In this document: positions 19,412 to 28,944 of the stretch, piece by piece
How the letters are laid out: each line of letters begins with the position of its first letter
Position numbering within the stretch: the first letter of the stretch is position 1
Origin: Neorhizobium galegae bv. orientalis str. HAMBI 540
Lineage (GTDB): Bacteria > Pseudomonadota > Alphaproteobacteria > Rhizobiales > Rhizobiaceae
Length of the DNA stretch: 64,000 nt
NCBI RefSeq assembly: GCF_000731315.1
Contig: NZ_HG938353.1
Coordinates: 2,852,001 to 2,916,000 of the forward strand
Direction: 5' to 3'
Program-made: the position numbers and the translations under genes
Notes under the pieces: generated by a model
The model's database searches: none
What the model was told of the DNA's origin: nothing
The model's input: only the letters and a program-made list of their open reading frames with translations

Positions 19412-21951
19412 TGATCCCGACTGCCACCTACCGCATCCAGTTCCGCAACGGCATGACCTTCGATCGGGCGAGCAGCCTGGTGCCTTATCTGAAGCGGCTC
19501 GGCATCAGCCACCTCTACGCCTCGCCGATCTTTACGGCCACGACCGGTTCCACCCACGGCTACGACGTGACCGACGCCAACGAGATCGACCCAGCGATCG
19601 GCGGCCGCGACGGTTTCGAGCACATGGTGAAGGCGTTGAAGGCCGAGGGTCTTGGCCTGCTCCTCGACATCGTCCCCAACCACATGGCCGCATCGCTCGA
19701 AAATCCCTGGTGGCGCGATGTCGTCGAGAATGGCGAGAAGAGCAGATATGCGCGCCATTTCGATATCGACTGGACCCGTCGTCTGACGATGCCCTTCCTG
19801 GGCGACACGTTCGACAAGGCGCTGGCGGCGGGCGAGCTTGCCGTCAAGGCTGATCCGAAGACCGGCAAGCCGGCGCTCGCCTATTACGACACGCTCTATC
19901 CGCTGGCGCCGGCGAGTTATGCCGGCCGCCAAGAGGAGATGCTCAAGTTCGCCGATCGCGCGGCGATTGCCAAACTGCACGACCAGCAGCCCTATCGGCT
20001 GATCTCATGGCGGGATGCGCCTCGCGAACTCTCCTATCGCCGTTTCTTCGAGATCACCGGGCTTGCCGGCATGCGGGTGGAGGATGGTACCGTGTTCGAC
20101 GATACGCACCGGCTGATCCTCGAACTCGTCCATAGCGGCAAGGTCGATGGTCTGCGGGTCGATCATGTCGACGGTCTTGCCGACCCGAAAGCCTATCTCG
20201 AACGCCTGCGGCACGAGGCCGGGCCGGACTGCTACATCACCGTCGAAAAGATTCTTGGCGAGGGCGAGCAGGTCCCGACCGACTGGCCGATCTCCGGCAC
20301 GACCGGTTACGAGTTCATCGCAGCCGTCAGCGATGCGCTGGTCGACGGCCCCAAGCTGGACGAACTGCGTAGCGCATATGAAAAGGCCACCGGTCAGCCG
20401 GTCGACATGGCAGCCGAACTGCGGGCAGCAAAGCTATTGATGGCCGACAACAATTTCGCCGGCGAGGTCTCGACGCTGCTCAATATCGCCATGCAGATCC
20501 AGCCTACGGAGGACCGCGAATCCGCTCTGTCGGAAGCAGCCGTGAAGTCAGCGCTGCGGGAACTGCTCGTCGCCTTCCCGGTCTACCGCACCTATGGCAC
20601 CAGGCAGGGCATTCCGCCCGAGGGCCGGGAGATGCTGGCAAAAGTTCTCGACAACGTGCGCAACGGCCCGAACCCGCCGGAGGATGCGGCGCTCGCCTTC
20701 CTCGAACGCATCATGGTCGGCGATGTCGAGCAGGCGGCAGCCGGCAGCGCCTCGATCTTCCGCACCCGGTTCCAGCAACTCACCGGTCCGCTGATGGCGA
20801 AATCCGTGGAAGATACGCTGTTCTTCCGGCAGCATATGGCGCTGGCGCTGAACGAGGTCGGTGCTGAGCCCCTGCCCCGCAGCTTCTCGCTCGATCGCTT
20901 CCACGCGGAAATGCAGACGCGGCTGGAAAGGCAGCCCGACGCGCTGTCCGGCACCTCGACCCACGATACCAAGCGCGGCGAGGATGCACGCGCCCGGCTC
21001 TACGCGATCACCGAAGCACCCGAACTCTGGGCCGATGGCGTGGATCGCTGGCGCAGGATCAACAGCCACGCCGTCCGAACGCTGGACGACGGCCCCGCGC
21101 CGGAACCTGCGGTCGAATGGATGCTCTACCAAGCGCTCGCCGGCGCCTGGCCGAACGATCTCCACGCGGAAGACGCGGCAGGCCTCAAGGCGTTGGAGAC
21201 GCGTTTCCTCGGCTATGTCGAAAAGGCACTGCGCGAGGCGAAGCTGCGCACCAATTGGGGCGATCCAAATGAGACATACGAGAAGGCGGTCCTGGAGTAC
21301 GCCCGCACGCTTCTGTCACCCAGCAACCAGGCTTTTCTCACGGACTTCGCGGACACGCTGCGCCCCTTTATCCGCGCCGGCCTGGTGAATGGCATCACCC
21401 AGACGATCATAAAGCTGATGGCGCCGGGCGTACCCGACATCTACCAAGGAAGCGAAGGCCTCGACCTCAGTCTCGTCGATCCTGACAACCGCCGCGAGCC
21501 GGATTTCGACACGCTGCAGCAGCGCCTGACGGAGAGGGAAAAGCTTGCCTCCACCGATGAGGAGGAATGGCAGAGCGGCCGGCTGAAACAGCATGTCATC
21601 GCCACCCTGCTGCGCGTTCGCCAGGAGGCACCGACCTTATTTCGGCGGGGGGAATATCTGCCTCTCGGAGCGTCGGGCAAGCGCGCCGACAACGTCATAG
21701 CCTTCGCCCGCGCCGACATGGACGACGCCTTCATCGTCATCGCCCCGCGGCTGGTGTTCAGCGCGCTGCATGCGAGCCTTGCTCCGTCTCGGTCCGAACG
21801 TTGGGCGGAAACGGAAATAATTCTCCCCGAAAGGCTGGGACACCGCCGCTATCGCGATGTCTGCACCGGCAAGCTGGTCGACCCCAAGGATCGCATCGCC
21901 GTCAACTGGGCGTTTGGCGACCACCCCTTCGTGCTTCTGCTGGCGGAATAG
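19408..21951 (+). CDS. treY: Malto-oligosyltrehalose synthase
   Basis: 847 residues of GH13; rearranges the reducing-end alpha-1,4 bond of maltodextrin to alpha-1,1. It begins MMIPTATYRIQFRNGMTFDR, typical of TreY, with YASPIFTATTGSTHGYDVTD, LDIVPNHMAAS, GLRVDHVDGLADP and the C-terminal GTSTHDTKRGEDARARL. The ATG overlaps the treZ stop (ATGA). With treZ it forms the two-step TreYZ route from glycogen to trehalose, an osmoprotectant. A glycogen-debranching treX/glgX is not in the window. Confidence 0.95.
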
Positions 21952-21979
21952 TGCCGCTACGTCAAAAGAGCCTCACAAA

Positions 21980-22016
21980 GACAAGGCGCCGATCCTTAAG
22001 CGGACGGCGCCTTGTC
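21980..22016 (+). terminator. Stem-loop after treY
   Basis: Perfect 11-bp stem GACAAGGCGCC / GGCGCCTTGTC with a 15-base loop, 28 bases after the treY stop. No T run follows, so it may act as a transcript-end stabiliser or a bidirectional block towards the leftward peptide gene at 22045. Confidence 0.55.
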
Positions 22017-22044
22017 GGTATCCTTCAGCCTTGCTTCTCACCGA

Positions 22045-22119
22045 TCAGCCTATGCCGATGAAGGACAGGACGGCGAGAACGATGACGACGGCTCCAACGA
22101 GCCATACGATGCTGTTCAT
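22045..22119 (-). CDS. 24-residue single-pass membrane peptide, copy 1
   Basis: MNSIVWLVGAVVIVLAVLSF followed by IGIG and a stop. One hydrophobic helix fills nearly the whole peptide. AAGGAGACAGTC precedes the ATG, an excellent ribosome site. It is a near-identical paralogue of the peptide encoded 63 bases upstream on the same strand: the first 14 residues are the same and differences are confined to the C-terminal third. Too short for usual gene callers. Function unknown; such peptides usually tune a membrane complex or respond to stress. Confidence 0.75.
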   Translation of the reverse strand: MNSIVWLVGAVVIVLAVLSFIGIG

Positions 22120-22182
22120 GACTGTCTCCTTTTCAAGTCGATACCGGTGGAAGCAAGGCCTCCGATTGGATTCATTGAAAAA

Positions 22183-22257
22183 TCAAGCAAACCCCACGAG
22201 ATTAAGCACAGCGATGACGATGACGACCGCGCCGACCAACCAAACGATGCTGTTCAT
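22183..22257 (-). CDS. 24-residue single-pass membrane peptide, copy 2
   Basis: MNSIVWLVGAVVIVIAVLNL followed by VGFA and a stop, preceded by AAAAGGAGAAAGTC. It pairs with the peptide at 22045-22119 as a tandem duplication, with both the ribosome site and the reading frame kept. Divergent from ndh, whose start is 141 bases away, so the gap 22258-22397 should hold both promoters. Function unknown. Confidence 0.75.
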   Translation of the reverse strand: MNSIVWLVGAVVIVIAVLNLVGFA

Positions 22258-22397
22258 GACTTTCTCCTTTTGATGTCGTGAAATTGAACGGCGACAGGCG
22301 TAAAAGGTTCCGGCGAAACATGCCTGGAACAAACGGGCCTGACGTGGGTTGAACGAACGTCTAGCGGGGTCCTGCCCCGCCAAAAGGGTGGGGCAAT

Positions 22398-23726
22398 ATG
22401 GCCGATGAAACTTTGCAGAACGGCATGACGGGCGGAGAAACAAAACCACCACGCGTCGTCATCGTCGGCGCCGGTTTCGGCGGGCTGGCGACTGCTGGAG
22501 CGCTCGGCAACAGCCCTATCGACGTGACCGTCATCGACCGGCGCAACCACAATCTTTTCCAGCCGCTCCTGTATCAGGTCGCGACCGCAGCCCTGTCTCC
22601 CGCCGACATATCGGAGCCGATCCGCCGCACGCTGGGGCGTTTCAAGAACATCAACGTCATGCTGGCAGAAGTCACCGGCGTCGAGGCAGTTGGCAAAACC
22701 GTGACGCTTGATAACGGCACGTCGGTTCCTTACGACCGCCTCGTCATCGCCACCGGCTCGGACTACAATTATTTCGGCCATGACGACTGGCGAGCCTGGG
22801 CGCCGGGACTGAAGACCATTCACGAGGCACGGCTGATCCGCCAGCGGCTGCTGCTCGCCTTCGAGAAGGCCGAGCTTTCCCACGATCCGGAAGAAAAGAA
22901 GGCGCTGCTCACCAGCGTCATCATCGGCGGTGGTCCGACCGGTGTCGAAATGGCCGGCGCGATTGCCGAGCTTGGCCATTTCATGATCACCCGCGATTTC
23001 CGCAAGCTCGAGCCGGATCACATGCGGGTCATCCTCATCGAAGCCGGCCCGAAGATCCTCGCCACCTTTCCCGACAACCTCACCCAATACGCCCTGAAGG
23101 CCCTGGAAAAGGCCGGCGTCGAGGTGATGACCAATCTGGCCGTGGAATCCGTCACCAAGGACGAGGTCATCGCCGGCTCGCAGCGTTTCCGCACCAGCTG
23201 CGTCATCTGGGGTGCGGGCGTCAAAGCCTCGCCCTCGGCCAGATGGCTCGGCATCGAAGGCAAGGCGGGCGGGCGCATTCCGGTCGAACCGGACCTCTCC
23301 ATCACCGGCTTTCCGGATATTTTTGCGATCGGCGATACGGCGCTGGGCCTCGCCGAAGACGGCAAGCCGCTGCCTGCCCTTGCCCAGGTCGCCAAGCAGC
23401 AGGGCCAGTATCTCGGCAAGGCGCTGCGAGCAAAACTTCTCGACGGCAAGCCGGCCGAGCCGTTCCGCTTCCACAATCGGGGCAACACCGCCGTCATCGG
23501 CCGTGATGCGGCGATCTTCGACTTCGGCAAGTGGACGCTGAAGGGCCGCCTCGCCTGGTTCCTCTGGGCGCTCGTCCATGTCTACCTGCTCGTCAATTTT
23601 GAAAAACGCCTGCTGGTTAGCGTACAATGGATCTGGCGTTACCTGACCCAGCAGCGCGGAGCGCGGCTGATCGATGAAAACGCCGCCACATCGGTTCCGT
23701 CTTCCACGCAAAGGACAGAGACATGA
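22398..23726 (+). CDS. ndh: Type II NADH dehydrogenase (non-proton-pumping)
   Basis: 442 residues; oxidises NADH and reduces quinone at the inner face of the membrane. Two dinucleotide-binding motifs are present, VIVGAGFGGLATAGAL (FAD) and VIIGGGPTGVEMAGAIAEL (NADH), plus FAIGDTALGLAEDG. The C-terminal amphipathic and hydrophobic tail (AWFLWALVHVYLLVNFEKRL) anchors it. GTGGGG precedes the ATG. It overlaps the next gene by 4 bases. Confidence 0.9.
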   Translation: MADETLQNGMTGGETKPPRVVIVGAGFGGLATAGALGNSPIDVTVIDRRNHNLFQPLLYQVATAALSPADISEPIRRTLGRFKNINVMLAEVTGVEAVGKTVTLDNGTSVPYDRLVIATGSDYNYFGHDDWRAWAPGLKTIHEARLIRQRLLLAFEKAELSHDPEEKKALLTSVIIGGGPTGVEMAGAIAELGHFMITRDFRKLEPDHMRVILIEAGPKILATFPDNLTQYALKALEKAGVEVMTNLAVESVTKDEVIAGSQRFRTSCVIWGAGVKASPSARWLGIEGKAGGRIPVEPDLSITGFPDIFAIGDTALGLAEDGKPLPALAQVAKQQGQYLGKALRAKLLDGKPAEPFRFHNRGNTAVIGRDAAIFDFGKWTLKGRLAWFLWALVHVYLLVNFEKRLLVSVQWIWRYLTQQRGARLIDENAATSVPSSTQRTET

Positions 23727-24007
23727 ACACCGCCAATCCGCAGCTCGAAGGCCTCTATCTCGCCGTTGCCGCGATCAACCGGCTTCTGGTCGAAAAGGGT
23801 GTCGTCTCCCACGCCGACATTCAGAGCGCCCTACAGGCGGCCGAACGCACCGTGCTTGCCGACGACAAGCCCCTCGCAGTCTCGACGTCCCATCAGAAGG
23901 CGATCGCATTTCCGATCCGGCTGCTGCTTCTGGCAAACGAAGCGAATGAGCAAGGCACCAAGTTCTGTTTCGAGGATCTGGCCCGGGAAGTGGGCCGCCG
24001 CACTTAA
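23723..24007 (+). CDS. Unknown protein co-translated with ndh (94 aa)
   Basis: Starts in the ndh stop (ATGA). Mostly helical: NPQLEGLYLAVAAINRLLVE, then SHADIQSALQAAERTVLADD and LLLLANEANEQGTKFCFEDL. No signal peptide or membrane segment. No family recognised. The overlap suggests a partner or regulator of the dehydrogenase. Followed by a hairpin at 24032. Confidence 0.7.
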   Translation: MNTANPQLEGLYLAVAAINRLLVEKGVVSHADIQSALQAAERTVLADDKPLAVSTSHQKAIAFPIRLLLLANEANEQGTKFCFEDLAREVGRRT

Positions 24008-24031
24008 GAAAATGAACCCGCCAAACATGAA

Positions 24032-24054
24032 CGGCGGCGTGAGCCACGCCGCCG
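24032..24054. terminator. GC-rich hairpin between convergent genes
   Basis: CGGCGGCGT, GAGCC, ACGCCGCCG: a perfect 9-bp stem with a 5-base loop, between the stop of the ndh partner (24007) and the stop of the leftward SDR (24080). No T run on either side, so terminator function is tentative. Confidence 0.45.
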
Positions 24055-24079
24055 CTGTTGTCGTGGGAGGAGAGCTTAA

Positions 24080-24937
24080 CTACAGGATGGGCTTGCCGCC
24101 GGTGACGGCGATCGTCGTACCTGAAACGTAGCTGGAGAGCGGATCGGCGAGCATCACATAGGCCGTCGCAAGCTCGGCCGGCTGGCCGGGACGTTTCATC
24201 GGTACCTGTTTGCCGAATTCCTTCACCCGGTCCTCAGTCATCGTGGAGGGGATGAGCGGCGTCCAGATCGGCCCGGGCGCGACCGCATTGGCGCGTATGC
24301 CCTTTTCGGCCAGCAGCTGTGCGAGACCTGCCGTGAAATTCTGGATGGCGCCCTTGGTGGTCGCATAGGCAAGCAGCGTCGGGTTCGGAGTGTCAGAATT
24401 GATCGAGGCCGTGTTGATGATGGCGCTACCCGGCTTCATGTGGGGAACCGCCGCCTTGGTGAGATAGAACATCGCATGGATGTTGACCTGGAAGGTCAGT
24501 TCCCATTCCTCGTCGCTGATGTCGCCGATGTCGGAAAACGTGGCCTGATGAGCAGCGTTGTTGACGAGGATATCGATCCCGCCGAACTCCTGGACCGCCT
24601 TGTCGATGATCGCCCGGCAATGCGCCGCGGTCTTGATATCGCCCGGTACCAGCACCGCCTTGCGGCCGGCCTCCTCGACGAGGCGCTTGGTATCCTCGGC
24701 ATCCTCGTCTTCGTCCAGATAGGAAATCAAAAGATCGGCGCCCTCGCGCGCATAAGCGATCGCCACGGCCCGGCCGATGCCGCTGTCGCCGCCTGTGATC
24801 ACCGCCTTCTTGCCGGCCAGCCGGCCGGAACCGCGGTAGGAGAGCTCGCCGTGATCCGGCACCGGATCCATGCGCCCGGTAAAGCCCGGCATCGGCTGCT
24901 GCTGTTCGGGAAACGGCGGAGTGGGATACTGGGCCAT
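24080..24937 (-). CDS. SDR oxidoreductase, YghA / glucose-dehydrogenase-like
   Basis: 285 residues. The N-terminal 45-residue extension (MAQYPTPPFPEQQQPMPGFT) before the dehydrogenase core is typical of the YghA/general-stress SDR group. Cofactor loop VITGGDSGIGRAVAIAYARE, VNNAAHQ, catalytic Ser in INTASINSDTPN and YATTK. The ATG at 24937 with AAGGAAG upstream is preferred to a longer frame reaching 25024. Substrate unknown; these enzymes reduce aldehydes or oxidise sugars. Confidence 0.88.
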   Translation of the reverse strand: MAQYPTPPFPEQQQPMPGFTGRMDPVPDHGELSYRGSGRLAGKKAVITGGDSGIGRAVAIAYAREGADLLISYLDEDEDAEDTKRLVEEAGRKAVLVPGDIKTAAHCRAIIDKAVQEFGGIDILVNNAAHQATFSDIGDISDEEWELTFQVNIHAMFYLTKAAVPHMKPGSAIINTASINSDTPNPTLLAYATTKGAIQNFTAGLAQLLAEKGIRANAVAPGPIWTPLIPSTMTEDRVKEFGKQVPMKRPGQPAELATAYVMLADPLSSYVSGTTIAVTGGKPIL

Positions 24938-25060
24938 CAAGATCTTCCTTGTTGTCGAGGGTAGCGAACTGATCGCCCCAACTGACCTCGACTGGAGATG
25001 TTCCCGATCAAAATGCACATTCAAAAAAAGGATAAATCGCGATACAACGCGCCTTCCGGC

Positions 25061-25309
25061 TCACGCCCCAGGGGTGATTGCTCCGTCGCCCCGCCGCAGG
25101 CGTTTCAGCTGATTGACGATCCGGAGGGAGCTTGCGGCCCGTGCCGCCGAGGAATCCGAGCTCTTCGACAGGATCCGCAACATGTCCTCCGCCTCGTCTG
25201 CAGAGATGGTGCCCCGGGCAGCCAGACCGTCGATCAGCATGAGCATCGCCCCCTCGACCGCGAGCGACCTTCGGCGCGTTTCCATTTCGATTTCATCGGC
25301 ATCGGACAT
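25061..25309 (-). CDS. Unknown small helical protein (82 aa)
   Basis: MSDADEIEMETRRRSLAVEG, then MLIDGLAARGTISADEAEDM. Predicted soluble and helical. AAGGAGCC precedes the ATG. No motif recognised. It lies upstream of and points the same way as the SDR at 24080. Confidence 0.6.
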   Translation of the reverse strand: MSDADEIEMETRRRSLAVEGAMLMLIDGLAARGTISADEAEDMLRILSKSSDSSAARAASSLRIVNQLKRLRRGDGAITPGA

Positions 25310-25410
25310 TGCAGGCTCCTTGAACTGTCACCTGCCGAATGGTTTGGGAAGAAGAATGTTCCTCATCTTCCGGCTCGGTTTTAACGCGAGCCCAGAAGTC
25401 CTTCCGTCGG

Positions 25411-25824
25411 TCAGCCGCCGTTCTCGCCGTCAACAGGCGATGATGGCCCCCGGTCGACCTTGCCAGGGCCAGCCTTGTAAAAATACTGGCTCGCCACCAG
25501 CCAGCCCTTCAGCGGCCGCATCGGCGCAAGGCAGGTGAGGAGCAAGAAAGGAAGCGAGATCAGCAGATGCACCCAGAATGGCGGCTGAAAACTGGTCTCG
25601 ATCCAGACCGCAAGCGCTATGCTCGGAATGCAGCCGAAGCACATCACGAAAAAGGCGGGACCGTCTCCGGGGTCGGCGAAGGAATAATCGAGGCCGCAGA
25701 CCTCGCAAGCCGGCCGCATCGACAGGAACCCGTTGAACAGATGTCCCTGGCCGCAACGCGGGCAACGGCCGCGCGGGCCGGTGCTATAGGGAGGAAGAGG
25801 CGCCCAGTTCGCGTCATGGGACAT
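25411..25824 (-). CDS. DUF983 membrane protein with a zinc-ribbon N-terminus
   Basis: 137 residues. Two CxxC pairs (GRCPRCGQGHLF and ACEVCGLDYSF) form a probable zinc ribbon, followed by two membrane segments (FVMCFGCIPSIALAVWI and WVHLLISLPFLLLTCLAP). This is the DUF983 layout, a family often near cytochrome oxidase genes; no such genes are here. The ATG at 25824 follows AAAGGCAG; the frame stays open to 25938. Confidence 0.85.
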   Translation of the reverse strand: MSHDANWAPLPPYSTGPRGRCPRCGQGHLFNGFLSMRPACEVCGLDYSFADPGDGPAFFVMCFGCIPSIALAVWIETSFQPPFWVHLLISLPFLLLTCLAPMRPLKGWLVASQYFYKAGPGKVDRGPSSPVDGENGG

Positions 25825-26028
25825 GGAAATCTGCCTTTCGTGACAGGAGTCAAATGTGTTTTCCGGATACTTATCCGGCAGACCTCTATAACAAGCCGTT
25901 CCCTGCCGGGCGCAATCTCGGCTTTTGAGGCTCGGCACGAAACTTCTGTTATCGATCTATGGCAGGCAGCTCCAAAACAATAGTCTGGCGTCGATCGAAT
26001 CGCTGCCCTTCACCTTAGACGGAGTTTC

Positions 26029-26883
26029 ATGGCTTCAGAATTTTCAGGCCTCGGCATCGCCCATCAGGGTCGTTTCACCCGACTGAAGTGGCATCGCCTG
26101 CGCCGCAGCTTCAACGATCCGCTGTTTTCCGCCGGCGTCATGGCTGAGGGTTTTCGCCTTGGAGCATCGAGCGAACTCGATCTGCGCGTCCGCGCCGACG
26201 GCGGTTTCGTCGTGCTGCACGACGAGGAACTCGAAGGTGAAACCACCGGTCACGGCCTCATCCGTGAGGCTTTGCCTGAAACTATCCGTGGCTTGACACT
26301 TTTACAGGGCGGCCATCCGCCGATCCTCAGTGAGGATCTCGCGACAATGCTTCAAACGGCTCATCCGGACGCCCTGCTGCAGTTCGACATGAAAGACGGA
26401 CTTGAGGTGATCGGCGCACGCGGCATGGATCATCTCGCCGATCATTTCGGCAATGCCGGCTCATCGATCATCGTCAGCGGCGCCGATCTCGATCTGATCG
26501 TCGCCATCAAGCAGAGGTTGCCAGGCATCAAGCGCGGCATCGACCCGACCGGCAAGCTCGTGGAGATCTATCGCCATCAGGGCCTGAAGGCCGTCGAAAC
26601 GGATCTCCGCGCCGATATCGCCGGCCCGACCGAGCCGGACACTATCTATCTGCACTGGCCGCTGGTGCTGCAGGCCGCCAAAGACGGGCTCGACCTGATC
26701 GGCCTTTGCCACGATGCCGGCAGGCTCGTCGATGCCTGGACCTTCAACCTCAAGAACCCGGACGCCGGTTTCGACGAGGCCGAAGCCCGCAGCTTCTCCA
26801 CCCTGATGGCGCTGAAGGCCGACCAGATCACCACCGACGAACCGGTCGCCACGGAACGTGCCTGGGCGGCCGTCTCCGGTTGA
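26029..26883 (+). CDS. Glycerophosphodiester phosphodiesterase-like protein
   Basis: 284 residues with the GDPD TIM-barrel pattern: SSELDLRVRADGGFVVLHDE has the metal-binding Glu and Asp, and LHDEELEGETTGHG the catalytic His; LQFDMKD supplies the third acid. The usual first catalytic His-Arg motif (HRG) appears as AHQGRF, so activity should be checked. No signal peptide. GACGGAG lies 6 bases before the start. Ends 6 bases before a convergent lipoprotein gene. Confidence 0.75.
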   Translation: MASEFSGLGIAHQGRFTRLKWHRLRRSFNDPLFSAGVMAEGFRLGASSELDLRVRADGGFVVLHDEELEGETTGHGLIREALPETIRGLTLLQGGHPPILSEDLATMLQTAHPDALLQFDMKDGLEVIGARGMDHLADHFGNAGSSIIVSGADLDLIVAIKQRLPGIKRGIDPTGKLVEIYRHQGLKAVETDLRADIAGPTEPDTIYLHWPLVLQAAKDGLDLIGLCHDAGRLVDAWTFNLKNPDAGFDEAEARSFSTLMALKADQITTDEPVATERAWAAVSG

Positions 26884-26889
26884 AGTTCA

Positions 26890-27192
26890 TCAATCGTCCA
26901 AGCCGAACGGATCGCGAAACACCCGCCGGCTTACCAGCTTCAGGCTGCGGTCCGGCTGGATGATGTAATTTTCCTCGACCCGCTGGCCGAGCTCGTTGCG
27001 GAACTCGTGCGGTACGACGCTGCCGATCGGCGACTTGGTGAGCTTGGTGCGTGGCTGGCCACGATAGGTGATGCTGCCGGGGATCGGCCGGATGCCCGGA
27101 CCGATGTCGATTGCTCCGGTGGTTCCGCCGCCGTCCGTGCTGCAGCCGGCGAGCGCGATCACGAGACCGGTTATGGCAATGATGTTTCTCAT
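26890..27192 (-). CDS. Small lipoprotein of unknown function
   Basis: 100 residues. MRNIIAITGLVIALAGCSTD is a lipoprotein signal peptide with lipobox LAGC, so Cys17 is probably lipidated. The mature protein includes a Gly-rich linker and KLTKSPIGSVVPHEFRNELG then QRVEENYIIQPDRSLKLVSR. GGAAGGAT precedes the ATG. No known domain. Membrane anchored, facing the periplasm. Confidence 0.75.
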   Translation of the reverse strand: MRNIIAITGLVIALAGCSTDGGGTTGAIDIGPGIRPIPGSITYRGQPRTKLTKSPIGSVVPHEFRNELGQRVEENYIIQPDRSLKLVSRRVFRDPFGLDD

Positions 27193-27356
27193 GGGCTGAT
27201 CCTTCCCGATGTCCCGCTGACGCGGTGGACTCACTGAACTTCGCGGATATGCGGGAGGTTCCATACCACCCGGCGAGCCGATAAATCCTCTACCCATCGC
27301 CAAAATATCCGATACATCTGTGGGCCGCCAGTAACGCAATGAGGAGAATGACAGCC

Positions 27357-28718
27357 GTGACGAGAACCTTTGGAGCGATGTCGATCGCCGAGCTTTCCGC
27401 GCTCATCCAGATGGGCAAGGTCGATCCGATCGAGGTCACGGAATCGGTCCTCTCAGGTATCAAGGCCTATCCCGACAAGGCCGTGTTCATCTCGCTGCTC
27501 GAGGACCGCGCCCTCGCGGAAGCGCAAGGCTCCTCCAAGCGCCTCAAGGAAGGCCGCTCGCTCGGCCTGCTCGATGGAATTCCGATTGCCTGGAAGGACC
27601 TCTTCGACATCGAGGGCCTGCCGACCACCGCCGGCTCGAAAGTGCTGAAGAAGGCCGCTCCTGCGACAAAGGACGCCGCCATCGTCGACCTCCTGAAACA
27701 GGCCGGCATGGTCGCGGTCGGCCGCACCAACATGAGCGAATTCGCCTTTTCCGGCATCGGCATCAATCCGAATTACGGCACGCCGCACAATCCGCATGGC
27801 AAGGATGCGCCACGCATTCCCGGCGGTTCCTCTTCCGGTTCCGGCGTCGCGGTCGCAGCTGGCCTCGTGCCTGTCGCGATGGGCACCGATACCGGCGGCT
27901 CGATCCGCATCCCGGCGGGCTTCAACGGCATCGTCGGTTACAAGGCGACCCGAGGCCGCTATGCGATGAACGGCGTCTATCCGCTGGCAACCAGCCTCGA
28001 TTCGCTCGGCCCGCTATGCCGCACGGTGCAGGATGCGGTCTGGGTGGATGCCGCAATGCGCGGGCTCACAGTTCCGCAGACGGCCCGCCAACCGGCTCGA
28101 CCGCTCGATATCGTCATCCCCACCAATATCGTTTTTGACGGTGCCGAGCCGGGCGTGGTGGCCGCCTTCGAAGCGGCGATCGAGCGCCTTGCAAAGGCCG
28201 GAGCCAGGATCACCCGCCTCGCCTTCCCGACCTTTGACGAACTTCCGAAGCTGATGGTGAAATACGGTCCGATGGTCACCGCCGAAGCCTTCGCCCTGCA
28301 TCGGGAGAAGCTGTCGGGTCCGGATGCGGAGGAGATGGACCACCGTGTCGTCGCCCGCACCCGCCTCGGCGAAAAGACCAGCCTGTCCGATTATATCGCC
28401 ATCGTCGAAAACCGCGCCCGGATGATCGCCGAGACCGAAGCACTGATCGGCGACCGCTTCGTCGCCATGCCGTCGGTCGCCCATGTGGCTCCGCAGATCG
28501 CGCCACTCTTAAAGGACGACGAGCTGTTCTTTGCCACCAACGGCAAGACACTGCGCAATACCGGCTTTGGCAACTTCCTGGACTGGTGCGGCGTATCGAT
28601 CCCCTGCGGCAGCGGCGATGCCGGCATGCCGGTCGGCTTCCTCCTGTCGGCCAATGCCAATTGCGATGAAACACTGCTGCAGGCCGCCATGGCTTATGAG
28701 GAGACCATTCGCGGGTAG
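27357..28718 (+). CDS. Amidase-signature family hydrolase
   Basis: About 453 residues. The Ser-cisSer-Lys triad is visible: Lys in IAWKDLFDIEG, cis-Ser in PGGSSSGSGVAVA and nucleophile Ser in GTDTGGSIRIPA. It hydrolyses amide or ester bonds; substrate unknown. The GTG at 27357 is chosen because GAGGAGA lies 9 bases upstream; the earlier ATGs at 27339 and 27348 overlap that site. GatA function is unlikely because no gatB/gatC are near. Confidence 0.85.
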   Translation: MTRTFGAMSIAELSALIQMGKVDPIEVTESVLSGIKAYPDKAVFISLLEDRALAEAQGSSKRLKEGRSLGLLDGIPIAWKDLFDIEGLPTTAGSKVLKKAAPATKDAAIVDLLKQAGMVAVGRTNMSEFAFSGIGINPNYGTPHNPHGKDAPRIPGGSSSGSGVAVAAGLVPVAMGTDTGGSIRIPAGFNGIVGYKATRGRYAMNGVYPLATSLDSLGPLCRTVQDAVWVDAAMRGLTVPQTARQPARPLDIVIPTNIVFDGAEPGVVAAFEAAIERLAKAGARITRLAFPTFDELPKLMVKYGPMVTAEAFALHREKLSGPDAEEMDHRVVARTRLGEKTSLSDYIAIVENRARMIAETEALIGDRFVAMPSVAHVAPQIAPLLKDDELFFATNGKTLRNTGFGNFLDWCGVSIPCGSGDAGMPVGFLLSANANCDETLLQAAMAYEETIRG

Positions 28719-28944
28719 GAATGGCAGGGCGAGCAATGGCGCCGGATCATCTTCCGGCAGACATCGGCCTGCCGGCAAAGCCGCGAAAGTGCGCGCAGGC
28801 TCATCGCATAGAAGAGTTGTCTCCCTGCGCAGCGAACTAAGGAACCGTTTCCCCGTAACCGGGATCGCGGCAGTTGCCTTTTGCTTGTTCCAATATCCTC
28901 GAGAGCCTAGCCTCTCCCCTGGATTTTCAGGAAAGCGGCATACC

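Noticed and set aside
22254..23711. 485-codon minus-strand frame
   Set aside because: Mirror of ndh; no start signal or recognisable motif.
26029..26883. Possible secreted GDPD with signal peptide
   Set aside because: The N-terminus is polar and charged (MASEFSGLGIAHQGRFTRLK); no signal peptide is seen.
27357..28718. GatA subunit of the tRNA amidotransferase
   Set aside because: The triad fits, but gatB and gatC are absent and the protein is shorter in the N-terminal region; a general amidase is more likely.
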